Positions 1 to 6,460 of a stretch of 34,904 bases of DNA are shown here, piece after piece. The translations under genes and the position numbers were made by a program. The notes under the pieces were generated by a model. The model did no database searches. It was not told where the DNA came from and was given only the letters and a program-made list of their open reading frames with translations. Source of the DNA: Bhargavaea changchunensis (GTDB lineage Bacteria; Bacillota; Bacilli; Bacillales_A; Planococcaceae). Location of the stretch: assembly GCF_042665595.1 (NCBI RefSeq), contig NZ_JBHTCT010000024.1:1-34904 (forward strand), in the 5' to 3' direction. Position 1 is the stretch's first letter; each line of letters opens with the position of its first letter.

Positions 1-125
1 CAGCTCGAGGAGGCTAAGGCAACGCCCGCGGTAAGCGAGGGCCCGCAGCGGAAATCCGAAGGATTTTCAGGAATAGAAAAAACTGCAGACCAAGGAGTAG
101 TTCACTCACTTTGTCTACAGTCTGA
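1..125 (+). repeat. Truncated dispersed intergenic repeat (3' part)
   Basis: No gene is visible. A GC-rich stretch at about 20-57 (containing GCCCGCGG and GCAGCGGAAATCC) resembles a short repeat I recall as scattered between genes in many Bacillaceae/Planococcaceae genomes, often seen as CGTGCCCGCGGAAAGCG followed by GCGGAAAT. It is followed by an imperfect inverted repeat, ACTGCAGACCAA (about 91-102) against TTTGTCTACAGT (about 110-121), and then a terminator. The left part is cut off by the window edge. The link to a known repeat is from memory, so membership is an inference; the inverted repeat is directly visible. Confidence 0.45.
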
Positions 126-156
126 GATGCCGTCCACTCAATGGACGGCATCTTTT
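126..156 (+). terminator. Rho-independent terminator ending the left-edge transcript
   Basis: A perfect 10-bp stem (GATGCCGTCC / GGACGGCATC) with loop ACTCAAT is followed by seven T residues on the + strand. The T-run is on the + side only. It therefore ends a rightward transcript entering from the left edge, not the leftward regulator gene whose stop codon is at 157. Confidence 0.8.
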
Positions 157-1401
157 TTAGTGTGCTGTCAGCCGTTTGCGCACCTGCTCAACCCGGTCCT
201 TGTAAGGGGTCCGGGGAAGGGGGGAGATGCGCTCAAAGACATCTTGGATCAGTGACAGGGCTTCTTCCGTTTTACCGGCCGCCCATAGGGATTCCGCTTT
301 ATAGGCTTCCCCCTCCATGAAGATCGACAGGTCGATCGGATGGTGGATATATTCCCGGGGGACAAGCGCGAGGTCAAGAGTGTCGAGTGCTTCTTCATGC
401 CGGCCGAGTCCGGAAAGCGCCTTTCCGATTTCAAGTGACTTATATGGAGAGTTGAGCGGGTTCGGCATGGCCTGTTCCGGATCATCCGGCCATTCCTGTA
501 TCCGACGATATGCTTCCTCGTAATCATTCCGGAATGAGTTCAGTTCGTGGACATCGAGAAACGTCAAGAAACCGGCCGTTTCCTGGTCGTCTGCGAACTC
601 CGCATATTGCCTGATCTTTTTTCGGTAGTGCCCGTATTCATCTTCCATCCCGGCCATGAGGGCGTGAACCGAAGCCAGCCGGTACCAGTCGCTCATATGG
701 TAGTAAAGGTCATTCTCACGGGAAAAGGCCAGTGCCCGCTCCATAACTGAGACGGCCTCTTCCGTTTTGCCGACCGCATAAAGCAGAGCGGCCTGCAGGT
801 AATCGAAGTCGAGGCGCGTCATCGGTTCGATGAAGAGCCCCTTTTCCTCAAGTGCTGCCCGCTCCCGGAGCAGCGTTTCCAGGGCTTCTGCATATTGGTG
901 CCGGGTAAAGAGCAGCTGTGCGCGGAACATGCCGATCGCTGCACGCCTGGGTACGATGTTCAGCGAATCGTAGATGGCGGCCGCCCTGTCGATCGGCTCT
1001 TCCCATCCGTCTTCCTCCAAATTGTGGAGAGACCGTCCGTACATCTCGAGCAACCGGCCGGATTCGTACCCTTCGCCCATTCGGCCGATATAGGGCCTGA
1101 TCAGATTTATGAGACGTTGTCTGGCTTCCTTCGCACCATCATCCAACAGCCTGACGGAGGCGTATTCCTCTGCTTGATCCAGCAGTTTCCTCAGTTCCTC
1201 CCGGCTGCTTTCCTCAAGCAAGTCGGAAGCGGGTATTTTCAGCTGTGAGGCAATATGTGACAGGCTCTCCATCGATGGCTTGGCCTTATTGTTTTCAATC
1301 AGGGAAAGCATTCCCTTCGACATTTTGTCGCCGGCCAGTTCCTGCAGGGTCATCTTACGAGTTTTTCGGAGCCGGCGAATCCGTTCGCCCAATGTTTCCA
1401 A
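157..1401 (-). CDS. XRE-type HTH regulator with C-terminal TPR repeats
   Basis: Predicted 414-residue cytosolic DNA-binding protein. Residues about 1-65 form a classic Cro/C1-type helix-turn-helix (LGERIRRLRKTRKMTLQELA followed by KGMLSLIENNKAKPSMESL). The remaining 340 residues are helical and show tetratricopeptide-like pairs (for example RHQYAEALETLL, GKTEEAVSVMERALAF, GRHEEALDTLDLAL). This is the layout of RRNPP-like regulators and of uncharacterised Bacillales regulators found beside MFS pumps. I chose the TTG at 1399-1401 because GGAGGTG lies 8 nt upstream; the frame stays open to 1449. The gene is divergent from the MFS gene at 1800, and TTAAACAA half-sites overlap its own start region, so autoregulation and pump control are likely (inference). 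The ligand is unknown. No small pro-peptide gene is evident beside it. Confidence 0.85.
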   Translation of the reverse strand: METLGERIRRLRKTRKMTLQELAGDKMSKGMLSLIENNKAKPSMESLSHIASQLKIPASDLLEESSREELRKLLDQAEEYASVRLLDDGAKEARQRLINLIRPYIGRMGEGYESGRLLEMYGRSLHNLEEDGWEEPIDRAAAIYDSLNIVPRRAAIGMFRAQLLFTRHQYAEALETLLRERAALEEKGLFIEPMTRLDFDYLQAALLYAVGKTEEAVSVMERALAFSRENDLYYHMSDWYRLASVHALMAGMEDEYGHYRKKIRQYAEFADDQETAGFLTFLDVHELNSFRNDYEEAYRRIQEWPDDPEQAMPNPLNSPYKSLEIGKALSGLGRHEEALDTLDLALVPREYIHHPIDLSIFMEGEAYKAESLWAAGKTEEALSLIQDVFERISPLPRTPYKDRVEQVRKRLTAH

Positions 1402-1483
1402 AAAGGGAACACCTCCAATCATTTTGCGTAGTTTAAGTGTATTAAACAAATGCTTGCTTGTGAAGTGGCAAGTGTGTTATTGT

Positions 1484-1504
1484 TTGTTTAACCAAATTAA
1501 ACAA
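1484..1504. promoter_or_regulatory. Palindromic operator candidate (TTGTTTAA-N5-TTAAACAA)
   Basis: A perfect 8-bp inverted repeat with a 5-bp spacer lies just upstream of the remnant ORF at 1518. A third copy of the half-site, TTAAACAA, is at 1442-1449 near the start region of the divergent regulator. A degenerate version with the same layout is at 1715-1733. The likely binder is the neighbouring HTH regulator (inference). Confidence 0.55.
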
Positions 1505-1517
1505 AGGGGAGAACAAC

Positions 1518-1694
1518 GTGGAACAATCCATGACATTGCGCCGGGCAACCTCTCATCTATGGAGAATTATTGCAGGCAGGCTCATTCTAACATCCGGGCA
1601 ACGGAGCGGACATCCGGAACCAAGGCGAAAAACGGAATTCCGTAAAGTGGATCCGTCCGAGATGGAATGGATGAAACCAAGACGCTGGCTGTAA
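1518..1694 (+). pseudogene. 58-codon remnant of an MFS transporter gene
   Basis: A GTG-started ORF with a good ribosome binding site (GGGGAG, 6 nt upstream) ends after 58 codons. Its first 27 residues align without gaps to the start of the intact MFS protein encoded at 1800: EQxxxLRRATxHxW, then L-I and G at the same positions, about 12 of 27 identical. After that the sequence becomes charged and Arg/Pro-rich (ends MKPRRWL) with no membrane segment. The simplest reading is a duplicated transporter gene that lost most of its body by deletion or frameshift. It kept a palindrome and a ribosome binding site, so it may still be translated. A functional micropeptide or a pro-peptide for the TPR regulator is less likely, because there is no secretion signal. 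Confidence 0.6.
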
Positions 1695-1714
1695 GGTTAT
1701 TTTTTTGCGAGATA

Positions 1715-1733
1715 AGTTTAATCAAATTTAACT
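1715..1733. promoter_or_regulatory. Second palindromic operator candidate
   Basis: AGTTTAA-N5-TTTAACT repeats the layout of the palindrome at 1484-1504 with one arm mismatch. It ends 5 bp before the -35 hexamer of the MFS promoter, a position suited to repression or activation by the divergent HTH regulator. The binder is inferred. Confidence 0.5.
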
Positions 1734-1738
1734 ATTTC

Positions 1739-1767
1739 TTGTTTCGGGTAAAACGCAGTGCTATGAT
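1739..1767 (+). promoter_or_regulatory. SigA-type promoter of the MFS gene
   Basis: TTGTTT, a 17-bp spacer and TATGAT are followed by a leader of about 25 nt, GAGGAG and the ATG at 1800. Confidence 0.65.
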
Positions 1768-1799
1768 TTAGCTAATTCATGTAGTGAGGAGCGAAGAAG

Positions 1800-3119
1800 A
1801 TGGAACAGGCAGTGAAACTTCGCCGCGCCACCTATCACATCTGGACTTTCATGGCGAGCAAGCTGATTTCCGCTTTTGGTGCCCAAGTCTATACATTTGC
1901 CATCAGTTTTTACATCCTCCAGCTGACGGGATCAGCCACAAGCTTTGCGATGAACCTGATCTGCAGCATCCTGCCGCGGACAATCGCGGCTCCGTTTGCC
2001 GGATATGCCGCTGACCGCTGGCCGAAGAAAACAATCGTCCTGACTGCGCAGGGGGCGATCGTGCTTGCGATCGGAGGGCTGCTTTCGGTCAGCATGATCT
2101 ACGGACTCTCGCTTCCGGCCATCTATGCCACCACTGCCGTCATCTCGCTGGCTGCTTCGTTTTCCGGTGTCGCGTTTTCCGCGGCGATCACGGGGCTGGT
2201 CGACGAGGAGCGCATCCAGAAAGCGATGTCGCTGAACCAGATGTCGATCTCGATCGCGGCCATCGGTGCACCCGCTGTCGGCGGGCTGCTTTACGGCACG
2301 GTTTCGATGAACCTGTTCCTCATCCTGTTCATGGCGGCGGAAGCCGTCGCGCTCCTCTTGGAGGCGACGATGAATTTCCGCCTGTTTAACCGCAAGGCGG
2401 ATGCCGGGGAAGAGACTGGGAAAGAACCTGTGAATGAGAAGCTTCTGCAGAGCATGAAGGCAGGTCTCGCTTATCTGAAGACCCAGCCGGTCATCATGAC
2501 GATCATCTGGATTTCGCTGTTCATCAACTTCCTGTTCGGAGCGTTCCAGGTCGGCTATTCCTACATCCTCATCGAAAAGATGAAAATGGCTTCAGAGCAC
2601 TTCGGCCTGACGGAAGGGGCGTTCGCTGTCGGGATGCTGCTCATGTCCGTATACTTGAGTGTCAGGAAAGAAGTGAAGTATCCGCTTCTCGTCTCCAAAT
2701 GGGGGATCGTGACGATGGGGCTGATCATGGCAGCCGTCGCGCTGCCGCTCCTGGTGAGCCTTCCGTACACGGGGCTCTTCATTTTCTATGCAGCGGTGAT
2801 GTTCGCTTTCGGGCTGGTCATGATCCTCGTCAACACACCGATCCAGGTCATGATGCAAAAGCGGGTCGATGACGACTACAAAGGACGGGTATTCGCCATC
2901 CTGGAGACGATGGCGATGGCCCTCATGCCGCTCGGAACGGTGCTGTATGGCTTCCTGTATGACTTGCTTGCGGCTGAATGGATCCTCATCATTTCTGCGG
3001 CCGTTCTGATTGCGGTGGTCCTCACTCTGGCGCGACCGTCTGTGGTGCGGAAAGCACATCCGGAACTTGGTAAGGAAGCACCGCATGGCCCGGAAAATCC
3101 GGCGCCTGCAGAATCATAA
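1800..3119 (+). CDS. MFS transporter, probable drug or metabolite efflux
   Basis: 439-residue integral membrane protein with about 12 predicted helices and a short cytosolic C-terminus. After helix 2 comes AGYAADRWPKKT, a version of MFS motif A (GxxxDRxGRK). The second half contains YKGRVFAILETMAMALMPLG, typical of the MFS group close to macrolide/enterobactin exporters (MefA/EntS-like). AGGAG lies about 8 nt before the ATG. The pairing with a divergent HTH-TPR regulator and palindromic operators suggests an inducible pump, but the substrate cannot be read from sequence. The same N-terminal motif occurs in the remnant at 1518. A strong terminator follows. Confidence 0.85.
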   Translation: MEQAVKLRRATYHIWTFMASKLISAFGAQVYTFAISFYILQLTGSATSFAMNLICSILPRTIAAPFAGYAADRWPKKTIVLTAQGAIVLAIGGLLSVSMIYGLSLPAIYATTAVISLAASFSGVAFSAAITGLVDEERIQKAMSLNQMSISIAAIGAPAVGGLLYGTVSMNLFLILFMAAEAVALLLEATMNFRLFNRKADAGEETGKEPVNEKLLQSMKAGLAYLKTQPVIMTIIWISLFINFLFGAFQVGYSYILIEKMKMASEHFGLTEGAFAVGMLLMSVYLSVRKEVKYPLLVSKWGIVTMGLIMAAVALPLLVSLPYTGLFIFYAAVMFAFGLVMILVNTPIQVMMQKRVDDDYKGRVFAILETMAMALMPLGTVLYGFLYDLLAAEWILIISAAVLIAVVLTLARPSVVRKAHPELGKEAPHGPENPAPAES

Positions 3120-3127
3120 TAGAGAGC

Positions 3128-3164
3128 GGAACCGGACGGGCTGCATGCCCGTCCGGTTCCGTTT
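3128..3164 (+). terminator. Terminator of the MFS gene
   Basis: A perfect 14-bp stem (GGAACCGGACGGGC / GCCCGTCCGGTTCC, loop TGCAT) is followed by a short T-tract (GTTT). It lies 8 nt after the stop codon. Confidence 0.75.
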
Positions 3165-3219
3165 AACAGGATTTTCCTCTATAATGTAGCCAAAGCGATG
3201 GCGGAGAGGGGGGACATCG

Positions 3220-4881
3220 ATGGGAAGGCTGCAGCTTGGTTTGATGGAACAGGTGTTGTCGGAAGGGTTCGGTGAAATGCTGTTCATCATGAAAGTTGGC
3301 CGGGCCGATGAATTCATCTACGAGTGGATCAACCGAAAGGCAAGGGAAGAACTGGGGTTCAGCGATGAACATATCGGCAGGACGATCGATGAGGTTTACG
3401 GCGAACAGGTCGGGGGAAGCCTCACGGATCGCTACATAGAAGTCGTAAATCGCGGCGCGCAGGTGGTGTATGAGGATTATTTTATCGGACAGGACGGAGA
3501 GGTCCGATATTCAGAAGTCATGCTGACGCCTCTTATCGAGGAAGGGGAGGTCCGGTATATCGTAGCCCTCGTCAAAGACATCACGGGCAGTAAACAGAAC
3601 GAACTGATGCGGCGGGAGATGATTCAGCGTCTGGAAGAAAGCTCATCCCGCTTCCGGGCCCTTTTCGAGAATAACGGGGACGCCGTACTGGAACTGGGGC
3701 CGACAGGCGAGATTACAGGCGCTAACCCCGCAGCCATCCGGCTGCTCGGCAGGGCCCCCGAAGCCCTGGCGGGAAGCCCGTTTTCCTCCCTGGTTTCACA
3801 AAATGACCGGGGGCTTGCGGAGGCTGCATTTCGCCTGGCTGCCGGAAGTCATCTGCAGGATGTCCGCATTGATATCCTGACGGAAAGTGCGGGGCCTGTC
3901 GGATGCCTGCTGAAGTTCACACCGGTCGCACCGGACGGCGAGCCGATCGGCTATTTTGCGAATCTGAAGGACATGCGTGAACTGGATCAGCTGGCGGACC
4001 TGTACCTGGAAAGCCTGAATCAGTTCAAGATCATCACCGACAACGTGAGTGATGTGATCGTCACAATTGACGGGAATTGGCGCCTGCTTTATGTCTCCCC
4101 GTCATCAAAGGCCCATTACGACTACGACCCACGGGAAGTCGTAGGGAAGGATACAGAAGAACTGATCCATCCCGACGACTTCCCGGATCTGGCCAGGGGG
4201 TACGAGGAGATTCTCGAAGGCCGGCACATCTTCCGTCTCCGCCTCCGGGTGCTCCATAAAAACCGAAACTGGATCTGGTCAGAACTGAATGCCTCCGCCG
4301 TGCGGGGACCGGACGGTGAATTCCTCCATATGGTCGTCGTAATCCGGGACATCAGCCGGCAGAAGGCGGAGGAAGAGCGCCTTGAACACTATGCCTATCA
4401 TGACCAACTGACCGGTCTGCCGAACCGCAGGCTGTTCCTGAACCGGCTGCAGGACAGAATCATAGAATTTGAAAAGACAGGAAGGCGGTTTGCCGTCGCC
4501 CTGATGGACCTTGACCGGTTCAAGAAGGTCAACGACACATGGGGACACAATGTCGGGGATGAAGTGATCCGGGCGTTCAGCAACCGGATTGAGAATGCGG
4601 CTGACCATGTACTCGCCGCCCGGTTTGGAGGGGACGAATTTGTCGTCTTAATTACGGACTGCAGTACCCATCAGGAAGCCGAAAACCTTGCCGGCAGAAT
4701 CATCGGCGCACTCAGGGAACCGATTGTCGCCGGCGGGCATGTGATTTCCATCAGCACAAGTATCGGCATCGCCTTTGCCGGTCCGGGCCGGGCCTCCACG
4801 GATGTTCTTCTGAAACTCGCTGACCGCGCGATGTATGTCGCCAAGCAGGAAGGCCCGAACCGGTACCGGATCGTGGAGTGA
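3220..4881 (+). CDS. PAS-PAS-PAS-GGDEF diguanylate cyclase
   Basis: 553 residues, soluble, no membrane segment. Three PAS-like sensor domains (about 15-125, 140-260, 265-385; the third contains FKIITDNVSDVIVTIDG and the PAC-type ending VVVIRDISRQKAEEERLEHY) precede a GGDEF domain (about 385-553). The active-site loop is an intact GGDEF at about 470-474 in ARFGGDEFVV, and LTGLPNRRLF is also canonical, so it should make c-di-GMP from two GTP. The RxxD inhibitory site normally found just before GGDEF is not present (that stretch reads ENAADHVLAARFGG), so product inhibition may be weak. No EAL domain. The start is set by GAGAGGGGGG before the ATG. It is a single gene; signal and partners are unknown. 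Confidence 0.9.
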   Translation: MGRLQLGLMEQVLSEGFGEMLFIMKVGRADEFIYEWINRKAREELGFSDEHIGRTIDEVYGEQVGGSLTDRYIEVVNRGAQVVYEDYFIGQDGEVRYSEVMLTPLIEEGEVRYIVALVKDITGSKQNELMRREMIQRLEESSSRFRALFENNGDAVLELGPTGEITGANPAAIRLLGRAPEALAGSPFSSLVSQNDRGLAEAAFRLAAGSHLQDVRIDILTESAGPVGCLLKFTPVAPDGEPIGYFANLKDMRELDQLADLYLESLNQFKIITDNVSDVIVTIDGNWRLLYVSPSSKAHYDYDPREVVGKDTEELIHPDDFPDLARGYEEILEGRHIFRLRLRVLHKNRNWIWSELNASAVRGPDGEFLHMVVVIRDISRQKAEEERLEHYAYHDQLTGLPNRRLFLNRLQDRIIEFEKTGRRFAVALMDLDRFKKVNDTWGHNVGDEVIRAFSNRIENAADHVLAARFGGDEFVVLITDCSTHQEAENLAGRIIGALREPIVAGGHVISISTSIGIAFAGPGRASTDVLLKLADRAMYVAKQEGPNRYRIVE

Positions 4882-4892
4882 GATTCATCCTG

Positions 4893-4997
4893 AATGAAAG
4901 ACCAGGCAAGTTCAGCGAAAGACCAGGCGACGGCAGCGAGAGTACAAGCAAGGACAGCAAGAGCCCAAGCGGCGATAACGAGAGTCCAAGTAGCTGC
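4893..4997 (+). repeat. Tandem array of five 21-bp units (array A)
   Basis: Five consecutive 21-bp units start at 4893, 4914, 4935, 4956 and 4977. Each begins ARYRA(A/G)AG, for example AGCGAGAGTACAAGCAAGGAC. Units differ at several positions but none has an insertion or deletion. The array lies in the convergent gap between the diguanylate cyclase and the efflux pump, just before the shared terminator. 21 is a multiple of 3, so short open frames run through it (heptads such as SERPGDG), but there is no ribosome binding site, so I regard it as non-coding. Confidence 0.75.
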
Positions 4998-5024
4998 CGC
5001 CAATCATCCATAAACAACGCGACG

Positions 5025-5059
5025 AAAAGCCGCTCCGGATTATATCCGGAGCGGCTTTT
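5025..5059. terminator. Bidirectional terminator between convergent genes
   Basis: A 15-bp perfect inverted repeat (AAAAGCCGCTCCGGA / TCCGGAGCGGCTTTT) with loop TTATA. It can end both the rightward cyclase transcript and the leftward efflux-pump transcript. Confidence 0.85.
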
Positions 5060-5064
5060 GAAAT

Positions 5065-6231
5065 TCAGGCTGCAGATTCCCTCAATGATTTCCCTGATTT
5101 CCGGTAGAGGAGGATCAGTGCCACCGAGAGCACAGCAAGTGCGGCGGAGATCCAGTAGACGCCGTCAGGCATCCTGGTGAACAGCCATGTAAACAGCAAT
5201 GGTCCCGCAATACGTCCCACATTGTCCATCGAGTAGCTCATGCCCGCTGCCGTACCGTAGCGGCCGCCCGATTCCTTTGTCGTGAGCGACACAAGTACCG
5301 TGCGCGCAAGGGCATTGCCCGCTGTGAACACACAAAGCGACAGACCCGCCCAGAACAGGCTGCCCGTGAACACCGTGAGGGCGAGCCCGGCAGCAGTCAC
5401 CAACTGGGCGATGATGATGACCTTCGTCTCCATGCCATCCTTGACACGGCGGACGACGCCCCCCTGGATGGCCGCATCGACCAGCCCGCTAAAGAGGAAC
5501 AGGTAGCCGATCTGCTTTGGCGTAATTTCGATTTTATGCATCTGGAACAGTTGGAAGGTCGCCTCGATGCCGGCGAGGATGAATGTCACCATGAATGACA
5601 TAAGGAACAGATAGCGCACGCGGTAGCTCCACAGCTTGGCCGCACCAACAGGGACAATCGCCCGCTTTTTCGCTTCGCCCTTACGTTCCGGCTCCTTCAG
5701 GACAACCATGGCATAACCGAGAAGAATCAGGACGAGTATACCGGAAGCGATGAACGGAAGCGACAGGCGGATGTCGCCAAGGATGCCGCCGATCGCCGGG
5801 CCGAAGATGAAGCCGAGGCCGATTGACATTCCGAGGAGCCCCATGTACTTGTTGCGGTTTTCCTCATCGGTCAGGTCGGCGACAAAGCCTGTGACCGCTG
5901 TGTAAAGCGCACCGGAGAATAGCCCGCCGATCACACGTGACAGGTACATCATCACAAGTGAGTCGGTGAAAGCCGCGAACATGAAAAAGCTCAGGCTGAA
6001 ACCTGCCAGGCCAATCGCGATGAGCTTCTTGCGTCCGGTCCGGTCGGAGTACGCTCCCCAGAGCGGTGCTGTAAAGAATGACGCCAGCGCATAGACGGTC
6101 AGCAGCCCGCCGACATGCAACTCATCGAATCCCTGTGCCACAACGACCTCCGGCAGCACCGGGATGATGATCCCGAACCCGAGATAAACGAAGAACTGGA
6201 CTGACATGAGTAGAAGAATCGATTTTTTCAT
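5065..6231 (-). CDS. NorA/Bmr-type multidrug efflux MFS transporter
   Basis: 388 residues, the usual length of NorA/Bmr proton-coupled 12-helix drug exporters. Motif A is visible as GAYSDRTGRKK after helix 2, and motif C as GLGFIFGPAIGG in helix 5, which marks drug/H+ antiporters. I start at the ATG at 6231 (MKKSILLL). The frame stays open to an ATG at 6267, but the best promoter has its -10 at 6270-6275, so that upstream ATG would be at or before the transcript start. The ribosome binding site for the chosen start is weak. A 21-bp repeat array lies immediately upstream and its degenerate edge overlaps the -35 element. Substrate is unknown; fluoroquinolones and dyes are typical for the family (inference). 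Confidence 0.8.
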   Translation of the reverse strand: MKKSILLLMSVQFFVYLGFGIIIPVLPEVVVAQGFDELHVGGLLTVYALASFFTAPLWGAYSDRTGRKKLIAIGLAGFSLSFFMFAAFTDSLVMMYLSRVIGGLFSGALYTAVTGFVADLTDEENRNKYMGLLGMSIGLGFIFGPAIGGILGDIRLSLPFIASGILVLILLGYAMVVLKEPERKGEAKKRAIVPVGAAKLWSYRVRYLFLMSFMVTFILAGIEATFQLFQMHKIEITPKQIGYLFLFSGLVDAAIQGGVVRRVKDGMETKVIIIAQLVTAAGLALTVFTGSLFWAGLSLCVFTAGNALARTVLVSLTTKESGGRYGTAAGMSYSMDNVGRIAGPLLFTWLFTRMPDGVYWISAALAVLSVALILLYRKSGKSLRESAA

Positions 6232-6269
6232 AGAGAGAGACCTGCTTTCAAGAAACATGTGTTGCATTT

Positions 6270-6299
6270 ATTCTACTCCGGGGAGAGGTGAAGTGACAA
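6270..6299 (-). promoter_or_regulatory. SigA-type promoter of the efflux pump
   Basis: On the minus strand: TTGTCA (6294-6299), an 18-bp spacer and TAGAAT (6270-6275). Both hexamers match 5 of 6. The -35 lies inside a degenerate unit of the adjacent 21-bp array. Confidence 0.6.
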
Positions 6300-6376
6300 A
6301 TGAAGGTGCCGCTGGCGAAAGTGACGAAAGCGGGGCTGAAAGTGACGAAAGGGTCCCCGAAAGTGATGAATGCAAC
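6289..6376 (+). repeat. Tandem array of 21-bp units (array B)
   Basis: Three exact 21-bp steps: CGAAAGTGACGAAAGCGGGGC at 6316, then TGAAAGTGACGAAAGG and CGAAAGTGATGAATGC at 6337 and 6358. A degenerate copy (TGAAGTGACAAA, 6289-6300) comes before them at irregular spacing. The core is the same as in array D at 15916. It fills the gap between the pump promoter and the copA terminator. Confidence 0.75.
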
Positions 6377-6414
6377 GGGGGGCGAGTGTACAGCGGACGA
6401 TGCCCCCTGGGACC

Positions 6415-6449
6415 CCAAAAATCCGCCCTCCATCCGGGAGGGCGGATTT
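6415..6449 (-). terminator. Terminator of the copper operon
   Basis: A 13-bp perfect stem (AAATCCGCCCTCC / GGAGGGCGGATTT, loop ATCCG). On the minus strand it ends in a run of five T, 12 nt after the copA stop. Confidence 0.85.
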
Positions 6450-6460
6450 CCACCATCATA

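Noticed and set aside
1518..1694. Secreted pro-peptide gene for an RRNPP-type regulator
   Set aside because: The product lacks a signal peptide and its start matches the MFS transporter, so a transporter remnant explains it better.
2592..3086. 164-codon minus-strand frame inside the MFS gene
   Set aside because: His/Arg/Asp-rich shadow translation without domain or start site.
3198..3220. Earlier ATG for the diguanylate cyclase
   Set aside because: ATG at 3198 is out of frame, and the strong ribosome binding site fits 3220.
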